From contig NZ_CP018016.1 of NCBI RefSeq assembly GCF_000280495.2, positions 2,418,001 to 2,482,000 on the forward strand: a DNA stretch of 64,000 bases, given 5' to 3'. The stretch is from Kosakonia radicincitans DSM 16656 (GTDB lineage: Bacteria; Pseudomonadota; Gammaproteobacteria; Enterobacterales; Enterobacteriaceae). Positions within the stretch are counted from its first letter, which is position 1, and the number at the start of each line of letters is the position of its first letter. Made by a program: the position numbers and the translations under genes. Below are positions 45,887 through 58,717 of this stretch, one piece after another. The notes beneath the pieces are model-generated. The model saw nothing but the letters and a program-made list of their open reading frames with translations, had not been told where the DNA came from and searched no databases.

Positions 45887-46429
45887 TTACAAACCCGAAT
45901 TAAGCGCTTTCTGGCGTACCAGTAATCGCACCTGCTTGCCACGGTAGTTAACATAATTTTGAAACTGAAATCCAAAGCGCTCAGCTAAATAATTTGAACG
46001 TTTATTTTCTTCATCAATAATACAGCACACCGGGGAGGAAAATGTCTTATCGGCCCACAGCAGAATTGCGGTCAGCGCTTCAGTTGCATAACCTTTGCCA
46101 CGCGCTTCTGGCATTAACGCCCATCCCGCTTCAGGATATTCCAGAGCAGGCGTGATATCCCGATGAGCATCCTGAAAGCCAAACGAACCAGCATAACGGT
46201 TTGTTGATTTTTCAAATACTGCCCAGTAACCATAACCCAACATCTGCCAGTGCCCGATATCGCGTAATAAACGGGTCCAGACCATATCTGTAGTCGGCAT
46301 TTCGCCGCCATTGATCTTAACCATTTCCGGAGTCGCCCAGCATTCCTTGAGCGCCGGGAAATCTTCGAGTGTAAATTGCTTTAAAATCAGGCGTTCTGTT
46401 TCAAGCTGCGGCGCTTGCTGTGTAATCAT
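45887..46429 (-). CDS. GNAT family N-acetyltransferase (RimJ/RimL-like)
   Basis: A 180-residue acetyl-CoA-dependent transferase: LETERLILKQFTLEDFPAL at the start, and the acetyl-CoA motif EARGKGYATEALTAILLWA near residue 105. It is a member of the RimJ/RimL group, whose substrates range from ribosomal proteins to antibiotics or small amines. The start at 46429 follows a GGGGGA site; an upstream ATG at 46441 overlaps that site. The substrate is unknown. Confidence 0.87.
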   Translation of the reverse strand: MITQQAPQLETERLILKQFTLEDFPALKECWATPEMVKINGGEMPTTDMVWTRLLRDIGHWQMLGYGYWAVFEKSTNRYAGSFGFQDAHRDITPALEYPEAGWALMPEARGKGYATEALTAILLWADKTFSSPVCCIIDEENKRSNYLAERFGFQFQNYVNYRGKQVRLLVRQKALNSGL

Positions 46430-46702
46430 TGTTTCCCCCATTATTCTTAGCTCTATGTTTGGTTAAATTTACCATCATGAGCGGTTCATCTCCGAAAAAA
46501 TCCATAAAAAGAGGGCCATATTCGCTTCACGCCCTCAAACATCCGACAAACTTTTTATGACATCTGTAAGGGTGGGGCACTCCGGTCAGGCACTGATTTC
46601 AGCCCAGGCCTCTGCAGGATAGTGATCGCCGATTGTTCACACTGTCATAAAACATAGCCGGATGACTGACATAGCCAGTTCAGAATACAGGGCTGCAGGT
46701 TA

Positions 46703-47668
46703 TTACGGTGCTGGCTTGCCGGCGGCGCGATGCTGGACTGCAGACAGGAGCCGTCCATCCAGAATCATTAGTCCGGCAGCCAGAATACTCATCCCGATGA
46801 GCTTATCAGCAGTCAGGGATTCGCCCAGCAACGCAAAGCCAGCCAGCACAGCCGTGACGGGGATAAGAAAGGTCACCAGCATCAGGTTGGTTGCTCCGGC
46901 GCTCGCTAGCAGACGGAAAAAAATCAGATACGCCACGGCGGTGGAGAAAATTGCCAGACCTGCAAGAGCCATCCAGCAGATGGCGTCTGCGTGCAGTAAT
47001 GTATTGATATTACCGTTCAGGAAAGCCACAGGTAACGTCAGCAACGCGGAGGCTGTCAGTTGTCCTGCAGCGGGTACCAGCGGTGACAGACCTGCCCGCA
47101 TAAACCGCCGTCCCCAGAGGCTGGCAATGGCATAGCTGAGGGCGGCAGCCAGCACGGCAAGTTCTGCGGCCAGGCTGTGATCCTCACCGGCAAGATTTTC
47201 ATGGCCCAGCATGTATGCAACGCCGCCAAAGCCGGTTAACAGGCCAACGCAACGACTCCAGGAAAGACGGTCATCTGATGTAAAACGGTGCGCCAGCAGT
47301 ATGGTAAAAAGCGGCGTGGTGGCGTTAAGTATGGCTGCCGTGCCGCTGGCAATGTGCGACTGTCCCCAGGCGATAAGCAGGAACGGCAGAACATTATTAA
47401 GCAATCCCATAACCATGAAACTACCCCAGAGTTTTGCGCTGTGCTGCACAGGTGTCCGGGAGATTAACAACACGCTCCACAGTACGGCTGCTGCAAGCGT
47501 GACTCGTGCCGCCACCAGTGGCAACGGAGGGATATATCTCACCAGAATGCCGTTGAAGAAAAAAGAACCGCCCCAAAGCAATGAGAGCAGGAAAAGCAGA
47601 CTCCAGTCGGAGTATTTCATGTGTTTTGCGTTCACAACAGCGTTGCTCCAGAGTGATCCCGTTGTCAT
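46703..47668 (-). CDS. EamA family (DMT superfamily) exporter
   Basis: A 321-residue inner-membrane protein with ten predicted helices in two EamA repeats (LLFLLSLLWGGSFFFNG; later AELAVLAAALSYAIASLWGRR). Probably exports an amino acid, metabolite or drug. Two starts are possible: 47668 and, better fitting homologues, 47620 (MKYSDWSLLF); neither has a strong ribosome site. It lies in the accessory segment between the IS and integrase remnants. Confidence 0.88.
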   Translation of the reverse strand: MTTGSLWSNAVVNAKHMKYSDWSLLFLLSLLWGGSFFFNGILVRYIPPLPLVAARVTLAAAVLWSVLLISRTPVQHSAKLWGSFMVMGLLNNVLPFLLIAWGQSHIASGTAAILNATTPLFTILLAHRFTSDDRLSWSRCVGLLTGFGGVAYMLGHENLAGEDHSLAAELAVLAAALSYAIASLWGRRFMRAGLSPLVPAAGQLTASALLTLPVAFLNGNINTLLHADAICWMALAGLAIFSTAVAYLIFFRLLASAGATNLMLVTFLIPVTAVLAGFALLGESLTADKLIGMSILAAGLMILDGRLLSAVQHRAAGKPAP

Positions 47669-47889
47669 ACGGTATTAATAACTCTGGGATATTGGCAGTA
47701 AAAACGATTTATATTCAGCCCCGTTTTTAGAAAAACTCAACGATGCGGGACAATCTTCCTTCTCACAGGGTTCCGAGAGTGTTTGAATCCGTTGCCAGGT
47801 ATCTCAATATGACCCGGACCGGAACCCCAACGGGGCCGTGAGTCTGCACATCAGAGACTTTGAGAGTCAGCCTGGCATTGTCTTTCTGG
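47669..47889. other. Gap between EamA gene and integrase remnant
   Basis: About 220 bases. Adjacent 47890-48124 holds the integrase remnant. No gene, tRNA or clear attachment repeat was found here. Confidence 0.4.
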
Positions 47890-47932
47890 TAAATGGCTGT
47901 GGACTGGCTCCTTCCGCGGCTTGCTTCGGCGC

Positions 47933-48124
47933 TTACTCGCATTTCTCTCGCGCTTCGGCGAGTTTTACTGCTGGATACTCATCTAATGCGAACTTGCTGG
48001 ATTTGCCGTTGTGCTTCACTTCAGGGCCGGGGCCGTTGAAGTCATTAAGTCGATAGAGTTTTTCTTTCAACCCGGCAGTGTGTGTCAGTGAGCATGGCGA
48101 GTCCTTGTCAGCTATTGCATTCAC
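47933..48124 (-). pseudogene. Decayed tyrosine integrase, N-terminal DUF4102 part
   Basis: The reverse strand encodes LKEKLYRLND, then PEVKHNGKSSKFALDEYPAVKLAEAREKC, the arm-binding domain of P4-type integrases. The expected start LTDTHCR is present in another frame (ATG at 48095), showing a frameshift. The frame ends in a stop after REKCE, with similarity fading beyond it. The catalytic domain is gone. It marks the right edge of an old integrated element. Confidence 0.7.
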
Positions 48125-48194
48125 TTAAAGTGAAGATGGAAACTGAGTGTTCTCATTTCTGTCTGCGTCGTGGCGAGATTATGTGTGAAGCCAT

Positions 48195-48228
48195 GAAAAG
48201 AAAAAATCCACGCAGCTGCGTGGATTTT
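48195..48228 (-). terminator. Terminator of ychF
   Basis: A perfect 13-bp inverted repeat, 48203-48215 with 48216-48228, is followed in the leftward direction by a long run of T residues. It is a rho-independent terminator for ychF; the central few bases form the loop. Confidence 0.9.
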
Positions 48229-48284
48229 CGGGGGATTGTTGATGAACATGCGATGCGTGAGATCGCATGAGACAACAGAAACGA

Positions 48285-49376
48285 TTAGACGTTGAACAGG
48301 AAGTTCATCACATCGCCATCTTTAACGATGTACTCTTTGCCTTCTGCACGCATTTTGCCGGCTTCTTTCGCGCCTTGCTCGCCTTTGTAAGCAATAAAGT
48401 CTTCATAAGCGATGGTTTGCGCGCGGATAAAGCCTTTTTCAAAGTCGGTGTGGATTTTACCGGCGGCCTGCGGAGCCGTTGCGCCAACCGGGATTGTCCA
48501 GGCGCGAACTTCTTTCACACCGGCGGTGAAGTAGGTTTGCAGGTTCAGCAGGGCATAACCTGCGCGGATCACGCGGTTCAGGCCCGGTTCTTCAAGACCC
48601 AGTTCGGCCATGAACTCATCACGCTCTTCGTCATCCAGCTCGGCGATATCCGATTCAACCGCGGCACAAACCGGCACGACTACAGAGCCTTCTTTTTCCG
48701 CGATGGCGCGAACCTGGTCCAGATACGGGTTGTTTTCGAAACCGTCTTCATTGACGTTAGCGATGTACATGGTTGGTTTCAGCGTCAGGAAGCTCAGATA
48801 ACGAATGGCTTCTTTCTCTTCTTTGCTCAGATCCAGCGCGCGCAGCATACCGGCGTTTTCCAGCTGCGGCAGGCATTTCTCCAGCGCGGCCAGTTCAACT
48901 TTCGCATCTTTATCGCCGCCTTTTGCTTTCTTGGACACGCGATGAATCGCGCGCTCGCAGGTTTCCAGATCGGACAGCGCCAGTTCGGTATTGATAACGT
49001 CGATATCTTCCGCCGGGTCAACTTTACCGGCAACGTGGATGATATTGTCGTTTTCAAAGCAGCGTACAACGTGGCCGATGGCTTCGGTTTCGCGGATGTT
49101 GGTCAGGAACTGGTTGCCCAGGCCTTCACCTTTGGACGCGCCTTTTACCAGGCCGGCGATATCAACAAATTCCATCGTGGTCGGCAGAATGCGCTGAGGC
49201 TTAACGATTTCCGCGAGTTTGTCCAGACGCGGATCGGGCATCGGTACGACACCGGTGTTCGGCTCAATAGTACAGAAGGGGAAGTTTGCCGCTTCAATAC
49301 CTGCTTTGGTGAGCGCGTTGAACAGGGTGGATTTACCTACGTTGGGCAGACCAACGATACCGCATTTGAATCCCAT
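48285..49376 (-). CDS. ychF: YchF, Obg-family ATPase/GTPase
   Basis: A 363-residue translation-associated P-loop ATPase of the Obg/TRAFAC class. The G1 loop GLPNVGKST is at residues 8-16, G3 DIAGLVKGA near 70, and a C-terminal TGS domain (about 280-363) ends in FLFNV. The NKxD-like motif is altered (NVNED), as in all YchF proteins, which accounts for ATP preference. It binds the ribosome and modulates the oxidative stress response. A single-copy core gene, with pth next to it as in E. coli. Confidence 0.97.
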   Translation of the reverse strand: MGFKCGIVGLPNVGKSTLFNALTKAGIEAANFPFCTIEPNTGVVPMPDPRLDKLAEIVKPQRILPTTMEFVDIAGLVKGASKGEGLGNQFLTNIRETEAIGHVVRCFENDNIIHVAGKVDPAEDIDVINTELALSDLETCERAIHRVSKKAKGGDKDAKVELAALEKCLPQLENAGMLRALDLSKEEKEAIRYLSFLTLKPTMYIANVNEDGFENNPYLDQVRAIAEKEGSVVVPVCAAVESDIAELDDEERDEFMAELGLEEPGLNRVIRAGYALLNLQTYFTAGVKEVRAWTIPVGATAPQAAGKIHTDFEKGFIRAQTIAYEDFIAYKGEQGAKEAGKMRAEGKEYIVKDGDVMNFLFNV

Positions 49377-49502
49377 GATGTAATTACCTTAATCTCTTGA
49401 TAATCAACCCGTTGAGTAAAACGGATTGTAGAAAAGTGAATAACTTTGCCTATTATACACGTAACCGATGTAACGCGCGGCAAAATTGCCGTTGCAGTGG
49501 GG

Positions 49503-50087
49503 TTACTGTGCCTTAAAGGCGTGCAGGCGGTTGGTGGCTTTGGTTAAACCGTCCTTCAGCCAGATCTCTGTACAACGTGCCGCTTCGTCAACGGCTTCAT
49601 CGATCAGCTTCTGTTCAGAAACCGGCGGTTTGCCCAGTACAAAACCGACAACTTTGTTTTTATCCCCCGGATGACCGATACCCACGCGCAAACGGTGAAA
49701 ATTGGGGTTATTCCCCAGTTTACTGATGATGTCTTTCAGGCCGTTATGGCCGCCGTGTCCACCGCCTAGTTTGAACTTCGCCACGCCAGGCGGCAGATCC
49801 AGCTCGTCATGCGCGACAAGGATTTCATCCGGATTGATGCGATAAAAAGTCGCCATCGCCGCCACCGCTTTGCCGCTCAGGTTCATAAAGGTGGTCGGCA
49901 CCAGCAGACGTACATCTTCGCCCGCCAGATTAATGCGCGAGGTATAACCGAAAAATTTCGGTTCATCGCGCAGCGGAGCGCGCGCGCGCTCTGCCAGTAA
50001 ATCGACATACCAGGCGCCCGCATTGTGGCGTGTCGCAGCGTATTCAGCGCCAGGGTTCGCCAGCCCGACAATCAGTTTAATCGTCAC
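49503..50087 (-). CDS. pth: Peptidyl-tRNA hydrolase
   Basis: A 194-residue monomeric esterase that frees tRNA from stalled peptidyl-tRNA. Start [19 protein letters not shown], catalytic His21 in TRHNAG, and conserved Asn and Asp in TFMNLSG and HDELDLP. Length is as in E. coli. Upstream of ychF on the same strand; transcription into ychF is likely. Confidence 0.97.
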   Translation of the reverse strand: MTIKLIVGLANPGAEYAATRHNAGAWYVDLLAERARAPLRDEPKFFGYTSRINLAGEDVRLLVPTTFMNLSGKAVAAMATFYRINPDEILVAHDELDLPPGVAKFKLGGGHGGHNGLKDIISKLGNNPNFHRLRVGIGHPGDKNKVVGFVLGKPPVSEQKLIDEAVDEAARCTEIWLKDGLTKATNRLHAFKAQ

Positions 50088-50358
50088 TTTTTATTCCTGA
50101 CCAGGTCAATATCCGGCGCGTAGTTTACGTTGTGCGGGGCGCGATGACAAAATTCTCACGGTATCAGGTGGAAAATGATAATGATTGCTCACCTCAATCA
50201 TTCGAAATTCAAGTAGTTCAATCGCTTATTTGTAAATTTCTGTTAGTCAAACATATGTAATTGTGATCGTGCCCGCAACCGCCAAAAAGAGCACTGTCTA
50301 TACTTTATTCACAAGGATTGGGGTTTTCCCATCCAACCCGTCGTTCCGGAGGTGACAT

Positions 50359-50634
50359 ATGAAACGCAAAAACGCTTCGTTACTCGGTAATGTGCTCATG
50401 GGGTTGGGGTTGGTAGTGATGGTTGTCGGTGTTGGTTACTCTATTCTAAACCAGCTTCCACAGCTTAACCTGCCGCAATTTTTTGCGCACGGCGCGGTAC
50501 TCAGTATCTTCCTCGGAGCTGTTCTCTGGCTCGCAGGCGCCCGCGTAGGAGGCCATGAGCAGGTGTGCGATAAATACTGGTGGGTTCGCCACTATGACAA
50601 ACGCTGCCGCCGTGACCGGCAACATCACAGCTAA
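50359..50634 (+). CDS. ychH: YchH family stress membrane protein
   Basis: A 91-residue inner-membrane protein with two helices (about 9-30 and 44-62) and a basic C-terminus ending near CRRDRQHHS. It matches E. coli YchH, which is linked to stress and biofilm formation. Divergent from pth, with GGAGG before its ATG. It is followed by a strong terminator. Confidence 0.95.
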   Translation: MKRKNASLLGNVLMGLGLVVMVVGVGYSILNQLPQLNLPQFFAHGAVLSIFLGAVLWLAGARVGGHEQVCDKYWWVRHYDKRCRRDRQHHS

Positions 50635-50650
50635 AGATGAATTTTTCAAT

Positions 50651-50679
50651 AACGGCTCCTGAGCGAGCCGTTTTTTTTT
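50651..50679 (+). terminator. Terminator of ychH
   Basis: An 8-bp stem (50651-50658 with 50665-50672) with a 6-base loop and then a run of nine T residues. Confidence 0.95.
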
Positions 50680-50688
50680 GTGTTCTGC

Positions 50689-50719
50689 TTGACCCTCACG
50701 TAACGTCAGGCCCGAAAGT
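50689..50719 (+). promoter_or_regulatory. MerR-type promoter with 19-bp spacer
   Basis: TTGACC (50689-50694) and GAAAGT (50714-50719) are separated by 19 bases, the long spacer typical of MerR-controlled promoters. Between them is a near-perfect dyad, CCTCACG, TAA, CGTCAGG (50694-50710). It probably serves autoregulation of the merR gene starting at 50748. Confidence 0.65.
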
Positions 50720-50747
50720 CCGGTCTGTGGAGAAGAAGGGGGAAGCC

Positions 50748-51803
50748 ATGTTGATTCAGGTTGGAGAGTTGTCGCGGCGGGCGGGAATCAGTGTGCGCAC
50801 GCTGCATCACTATGAACATATTGGTTTGCTGCTGCCTTCTGCCCGAAGTGCCGCCGGTTATCGGCTCTATAACCTTGCTGATGTGAAACGCCTGCATATG
50901 ATTCAGGCGCTGGCGAAATCAGGAATGGAACTGGCGGCAATTAATGATTATCTGGCGCAGGAGACGCGTCCGCTGGCGGAATTGCTGGATCAGCAAATTA
51001 CAATGCTTGATAAGCAAATGCGTGACATTGTCACATTACGTCATCAGCTCATAGCTTTGCGTGACGGTCTTGCCAGCGGTGCGGAGCCTGACCTGGAGTC
51101 ATGGCTACAGACACTGGAGATGATGAAAATGTACGATTGTTGGTTTACCCCGCAAGAGCTACAGGAATTGCCGTTTGCCACACCAGACGAGACGCGGGAG
51201 CAGGCCTGGGCCGAAATGGTGAGTGAAGCGCAGAAATTGTTGTCAGAAAATTGCCCGCCGGACGATACGCGTGCGATGGATCTGGCGACGCGCTGGATGA
51301 GCCGTCTTGAAGACGATACGGCGAATAAGCCGGAGTTTCTTACCCGCTTAAACGAGATGCACAGCGTCGAACCACAGATGCGCGAGCAAACCGGCATTAC
51401 GCAAAGCATCGTCGATTTTATTACCCGCAGTTTCGCAGAAAGTAAACTCGCTATCTGGCAGCGTTATCTGTCGCCAGAAGAGATGGCCTTCACACGGGCC
51501 CACTATTTTGACCGCATGATGGAGTGGCCGCCGCTGGTGGCAAAACTGCATCTCGCCCAGCGACAATCACTGGATCCGCAGTCGGAAGAGGCGCAGGCGT
51601 TGGCGCAAAACTGGCTGGCGCTGTTCCAGTCTTACGCCGGAACGGATGCGCAGACGCAACAAAAGTTTCGCACTGCGATGCAGCAGGAACCACACCTGAT
51701 GAAGGGGACATGGATGACGCCCGAAGTGCTGCAATGGCTACAACGGGCGATAGAGGTGATGATGCGGAATCGTTATTCCGCATCCGGTTCACAGATCGGC
51801 TAA
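50748..51803 (+). CDS. MerR family regulator with TipAS domain
   Basis: A 351-residue regulator. Residues 1-75 form the MerR helix-turn-helix ([27 protein letters not shown]), followed by a dimerisation helix and a long C-terminal domain (about 140-350) of the TipAS/SkgA type. TipAS proteins bind thiopeptide-like or other bulky ligands. GGGGGA precedes the ATG; the frame is open back to 50637 but includes the promoter dyad. It overlaps the end of the convergent dauA gene by 15 bases. Not part of the usual E. coli neighbourhood, where ychH adjoins dauA. Confidence 0.88.
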   Translation: MLIQVGELSRRAGISVRTLHHYEHIGLLLPSARSAAGYRLYNLADVKRLHMIQALAKSGMELAAINDYLAQETRPLAELLDQQITMLDKQMRDIVTLRHQLIALRDGLASGAEPDLESWLQTLEMMKMYDCWFTPQELQELPFATPDETREQAWAEMVSEAQKLLSENCPPDDTRAMDLATRWMSRLEDDTANKPEFLTRLNEMHSVEPQMREQTGITQSIVDFITRSFAESKLAIWQRYLSPEEMAFTRAHYFDRMMEWPPLVAKLHLAQRQSLDPQSEEAQALAQNWLALFQSYAGTDAQTQQKFRTAMQQEPHLMKGTWMTPEVLQWLQRAIEVMMRNRYSASGSQIG

Positions 51804-53468
51804 TGCCGCGTCGCGATTAGGGAAGAAAGACAGTCGGCCAGGGATGGGCTGCACACCGGCGCGCGCCAGCGTGCGTAACGGCTGAAACTCCAGATTGCTG
51901 ACACGCAGCTCGGTACCTTCCGGCAGGCGGGCAACAAAACGGCGGAAAGCATCCAGCCCGCCAGCATCGAGCACCGGCACGGCATCCCACTTCAGCACGA
52001 CAATTCGCTTACCGGCGATGCGGGTTTCCAGATCGCTGAACACACCTTCCGCAGCGGCAAAGAACAGCGGGCCAATAACGCGCAGCACCAGCACGTCATC
52101 CGGCACGCTGACATTCACTGCCGCCAGGTGCGTCATCCGCGCAATGCGGCGCATAAACAGCAGCGAGGCCAGCACAATCCCGACGCTAATGGCGATAACC
52201 ATATCGAACAACACCGTCAGCGACATACACATCAACATCACCACAATGTCATCGGCGGGCGCGCGACGCAGCAGATCGATCACTTTGTGCGCTTCACTCA
52301 TATTCCACGCCACCATTAACAGCAGCGCGGCCATCGCCGACAGCGGCAGCCAGGAGAGCAGAGGCGCCAGCGCCAGTAATGCCAGGATCACCAGCAGTGC
52401 GTGTATCACGGCCGAAATGGGCGAAGTGGCACCCGCGCGCACGTTGGCGGCAGAGCGGGCAATCGCTGCCGTCGCGGTGATACCGCCAAAGAACGGCGCG
52501 ATAATATTCCCCATGCCCTGGCCAATCAGTTCGCTGTTGGCTTTGTGTTTGGTGCCGGTCATTCCGTCCAGCACCACCGCGCAGAGCAGCGATTCAATGG
52601 CGCCCAGCATGGCCATCGAAAACGCGGCGGGCAGCATCGCCTGGAGTGAGTTCCAACTGAGGGTGAAATTCGAACCCGGCAGATCCCATGGCAATACCAG
52701 TTGCGGCAGAAGCTGAGGGATACCGTTGCCCTGTGTGCCATCTGCCAGCGTGTACTGGAACTGGGAACCGATAGTAGCAACATGACCGCCGAGCAGGTTC
52801 ACCACCAGCATAACCGCACAGCCAGCCAGCAGCGCAGGCAAGTGGCCGGGCAAACGTAAGCGTAAGCGCGGCCAGAGAACCAGCGTTGCCAGTGTTGTCA
52901 CACCGATTGCAGCATCACCAAAATTAATGGTGGGCAGCGCCATCACCAGTGCGCCAACTTTTTGCAGGTAATGTTCCGGGACATGCGTCATATGCAGCCC
53001 GAGAAAATCTTTAAGCTGCATTGTGGCGATGGTGATACCAATACCGGAGGTAAAACCGAGCGTCACGGAAAGCGGAATATATTCAATCAACCGGCCAAAA
53101 CGCGCCAGCCCGAAGAGGATCAGGAACACCCCGGACATCAACGTGGCAACCAGCAGGCCCGCAAGGCCAAACTGTTGTGACACCGGGTAGAGGATCACCA
53201 CAAACGCAGCGGTCGGGCCGGAAACGCTGTAGCGTGAACCACCGCTCAGGGCGATAACGATACCGGCAATCGCCGAGGTATACAGGCCATATTGTGGCGC
53301 GACACCGCTGCCAATCGCCAGCGCCATCGACAGGGGAATGGCGATAATCCCGACGGTGATACCGGCGATGAGATCGCGGGTAAAGCGAGCCATCGTGTAT
53401 TTTTCTTTCCAGCACGCCTCAATTAACGCGCGGAAAGGCAGAACATGTGGAGTGAAAAATTTATTCAC
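51789..53468 (-). CDS. dauA: DauA, SulP-family C4-dicarboxylate transporter
   Basis: A 559-residue inner-membrane protein with 12 or more helices in the SulP fold and a C-terminal STAS domain (about 445-559, ending AALADL). It corresponds to E. coli DauA (YchM), which takes up succinate and other dicarboxylates aerobically and regulates DctA. Signature [14 protein letters not shown] is near residue 80. It lies downstream of prs as in E. coli. Confidence 0.94.
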   Translation of the reverse strand: MNKFFTPHVLPFRALIEACWKEKYTMARFTRDLIAGITVGIIAIPLSMALAIGSGVAPQYGLYTSAIAGIVIALSGGSRYSVSGPTAAFVVILYPVSQQFGLAGLLVATLMSGVFLILFGLARFGRLIEYIPLSVTLGFTSGIGITIATMQLKDFLGLHMTHVPEHYLQKVGALVMALPTINFGDAAIGVTTLATLVLWPRLRLRLPGHLPALLAGCAVMLVVNLLGGHVATIGSQFQYTLADGTQGNGIPQLLPQLVLPWDLPGSNFTLSWNSLQAMLPAAFSMAMLGAIESLLCAVVLDGMTGTKHKANSELIGQGMGNIIAPFFGGITATAAIARSAANVRAGATSPISAVIHALLVILALLALAPLLSWLPLSAMAALLLMVAWNMSEAHKVIDLLRRAPADDIVVMLMCMSLTVLFDMVIAISVGIVLASLLFMRRIARMTHLAAVNVSVPDDVLVLRVIGPLFFAAAEGVFSDLETRIAGKRIVVLKWDAVPVLDAGGLDAFRRFVARLPEGTELRVSNLEFQPLRTLARAGVQPIPGRLSFFPNRDAALADL

Positions 53469-53540
53469 GATGTTATTTCATCCTGGAGGTGGAAATTAAT
53501 AACGACTTAATAAATCATACAAATGACATTCAAAGATAAA

Positions 53541-53562
53541 AAAACCCGCCGCAGCGGGTTTT
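53541..53562 (-). terminator. Terminator of prs
   Basis: A 9-bp stem AAAACCCGC (53541-53549) with 53554-53562 and a 4-base loop; on the leftward transcript it is followed by a T-run. Confidence 0.9.
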
Positions 53563-53576
53563 CTATTTAGCAGCGA

Positions 53577-54608
<1,032 letters not shown>

Positions 54609-54647
54609 TTAAAGAGCGCGATGCAACGTCTGGAACATGTGACGTTG

Positions 54648-56203
<1,556 letters not shown>

Positions 56204-56335
56204 CTACGTTCAAGTTGTCTTAAATCATTAAAATACCAATTACTCCGAAAGGAGAGTCTCTCTTTTATTGACCGTGCGCATCCTGTATGATGCGTGCAGT
56301 CTAACCTTATCAACGTTGGTACTATTCCCGCGCTC

Positions 56336-57592
56336 ATGACCCTTTTAGCTCTTGGCATCAACCACAAAACGGCACCCGTTTCGCTGCGAGAACGCATTGC
56401 ATTTTCGCCGGATACGCTTGACCAGGCGCTGGAAAGCCTGCTCTCGCAGCCGATGGTGCAGGGTGGAGTGGTGCTTTCAACCTGTAACCGCACCGAGCTT
56501 TATTTGAGCGTCGAAGAGCGGGAAAACCTGCGCGAAGCGCTGGTTCGCTGGTTGTGTGATTACCATCACCTGAGCGAAGAGGAAGTGCGCCAGAGTCTTT
56601 ACTGGCATCAGGATAATGACGCCGTCAGCCATTTAATGCGCGTAGCGAGCGGGCTGGATTCTCTGGTGCTTGGCGAGCCGCAAATTCTCGGTCAGGTGAA
56701 AAAAGCCTACGCCGATTCGCAGCGCGGGCATGACAATGCCAGCGATCTGGAACGCATGTTCCAGAAATCTTTCTCCGTGGCTAAACGGGTGCGTACGGAA
56801 ACCGATATAGGCGCCAGCGCCGTGTCGGTCGCCTTTGCCGCCTGTACGCTGGCGCGGCAGATCTTTGAATCCCTCTCGACGGTCACCGTATTGCTGGTTG
56901 GCGCGGGCGAAACCATTGAGCTGGTTGCCCGCCATCTGCGCGAACACAAAGTGCAGAAGATGATCATTGCTAACCGTACGCGTGAACGCGCGCAGGTGCT
57001 GGCGGAAGAAGTCGGCGCGGACGTTATCTCCCTGAGCGAAATCGACGAGCGTCTGAAAGACGCTGATATTGTTATCAGTTCTACCGCCAGCCCGCTGCCG
57101 ATCATCGGTAAAGGGATGGTGGAACGCGCAATGAAAGCGCGACGCAACCAGCCGATGCTGCTGGTGGATATCGCCGTGCCGCGCGACGTTGAGCCGGAAG
57201 TGGGGAAAGTGGCCAACGCTTATCTCTACAGCGTCGACGATCTGCAAAGCATCATTCAGCATAATCTGGCGCAACGTAAAGCCGCTGCGGTGCAGGCGGA
57301 AACCATCGTCGCCCAGGAAACCAGCGAATTTATGTCATGGCTGCGCGCGCAAAGCGCCAGCGAGACTATCCGTGAATACCGCAGCCATTCCGAAGCCGTG
57401 CGCGATGAGCTGACCGCTAAAGCGCTGGCTGCGCTGGAGCAGGGCGGCGATCCGCAGGTTATCATGCAGGACCTCGCGTGGAAGCTGACTAACCGGCTGA
57501 TCCACGCCCCAACCAAATCTCTTCAGCAGGCCGCCCGTGACGGGGATGATGAGCGCCTGCATACTTTGCGCAACAGCCTCGGGCTGGATTAG
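56336..57592 (+). CDS. hemA: Glutamyl-tRNA reductase
   Basis: A 418-residue enzyme reducing glutamyl-tRNA to glutamate-1-semialdehyde, the first step of heme synthesis. The catalytic Cys50 is in STCNRTE, the NADPH loop VGAGETIEL near 190, and the C-terminal dimer helix ends [10 protein letters not shown]. The start at 56336 ([14 protein letters not shown]) is as in E. coli; the frame is open to 56294. Operon hemA-prfA-prmC follows. Confidence 0.97.
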   Translation: MTLLALGINHKTAPVSLRERIAFSPDTLDQALESLLSQPMVQGGVVLSTCNRTELYLSVEERENLREALVRWLCDYHHLSEEEVRQSLYWHQDNDAVSHLMRVASGLDSLVLGEPQILGQVKKAYADSQRGHDNASDLERMFQKSFSVAKRVRTETDIGASAVSVAFAACTLARQIFESLSTVTVLLVGAGETIELVARHLREHKVQKMIIANRTRERAQVLAEEVGADVISLSEIDERLKDADIVISSTASPLPIIGKGMVERAMKARRNQPMLLVDIAVPRDVEPEVGKVANAYLYSVDDLQSIIQHNLAQRKAAAVQAETIVAQETSEFMSWLRAQSASETIREYRSHSEAVRDELTAKALAALEQGGDPQVIMQDLAWKLTNRLIHAPTKSLQQAARDGDDERLHTLRNSLGLD

Positions 57593-57634
57593 CACAACAC
57601 CACTCTCTGATTATTAAAAGGTGCATTTACGCCT

Positions 57635-58717
57635 ATGAAGCCTTCTATCGTTGCCAAACTGGAAGCCCTGCATGAACGCCATGAAGAAGTTCAGGCGCTG
57701 CTGGGTGATGCGCAAACTATTGCCGACCAGGATCGTTTCCGTGCGCTGTCGCGGGAATATGCGCAGCTAAGCGATGTGTCGCGCTGTTTTACTGACTGGC
57801 AAAAGGTTCAGGAAGATATTGAAACGGCACAGATGATGCTCGACGACCCGGAAATGCGTGAAATGGCGCAGGAAGAGTTGCGCGATGCGAAAGAGAAAAG
57901 TGAGCAACTGGAGCAGCATTTACAGGTTTTACTCTTGCCGAAAGATCCGGATGACGAACGCAATGCCTTCGTTGAAGTGCGCGCGGGTACGGGCGGTGAC
58001 GAAGCAGCATTATTTGCCGGCGATCTGTTCCGCATGTACAGCCGCTACGCGGAAGCCCGCCGCTGGCGCGTGGAGATCATGAGCGCTAACGAAGGCGAAC
58101 ATGGCGGCTATAAAGAAGTGATCGCCAAAATCAGCGGCGAAGGCGTCTACGGGCGTCTGAAGTTTGAATCGGGCGGCCATCGCGTGCAGCGCGTCCCGGC
58201 GACCGAATCACAGGGGCGTATTCACACTTCGGCCTGTACTGTTGCCGTCATGCCGGAGTTGCCTGAAGCTGAGCTACCGGATATCAACCCGGCGGATCTG
58301 CGTATTGATACTTTCCGCTCCTCCGGGGCTGGCGGCCAGCACGTTAACACCACCGACTCGGCAATCCGTATTACCCACCTGCCGACGGGGATTGTGGTCG
58401 AATGCCAGGACGAACGTTCACAGCATAAAAACAAAGCCAAAGCGATGTCGGTGCTGGGCGCGCGTATCCACGCGGCAGAGATGGCGAAACGCCAGCAGGC
58501 GGAAGCATCAACCCGCCGCAATCTGCTGGGCAGCGGCGATCGCAGCGATCGCAACCGCACATACAATTTTCCGCAGGGGCGCGTTACCGATCACCGCATC
58601 AACTTGACGCTCTACCGTCTTGATGAGGTGATGGAAGGCAAGCTCGATATGCTGATCGAGCCGATTGTGCAGGAATACCAGGCCGATCAACTGGCGGCGC
58701 TTTCCGAGCAGGAATAA
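57635..58717 (+). CDS. prfA: Peptide chain release factor 1
   Basis: A 360-residue class I release factor for UAA and UAG. The anticodon tripeptide PAT lies in [13 protein letters not shown], and the catalytic GGQ in [13 protein letters not shown] near residue 235; its Gln is methylated by PrmC, whose gene follows with a one-base overlap. Length normal. Confidence 0.97.
   Translation: MKPSIVAKLEALHERHEEVQALLGDAQTIADQDRFRALSREYAQLSDVSRCFTDWQKVQEDIETAQMMLDDPEMREMAQEELRDAKEKSEQLEQHLQVLLLPKDPDDERNAFVEVRAGTGGDEAALFAGDLFRMYSRYAEARRWRVEIMSANEGEHGGYKEVIAKISGEGVYGRLKFESGGHRVQRVPATESQGRIHTSACTVAVMPELPEAELPDINPADLRIDTFRSSGAGGQHVNTTDSAIRITHLPTGIVVECQDERSQHKNKAKAMSVLGARIHAAEMAKRQQAEASTRRNLLGSGDRSDRNRTYNFPQGRVTDHRINLTLYRLDEVMEGKLDMLIEPIVQEYQADQLAALSEQE

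Noticed and set aside
48267..49400. A 377-codon forward open frame opposite ychF
   Set aside because: Exact antisense of the conserved ychF gene; the composition (Phe/Gly/Arg rich) is that of a shadow frame.
50259..50285. Possible CRP site before ychH (TTGTGATCG half)
   Set aside because: Only one half-site matches, so binding cannot be claimed.
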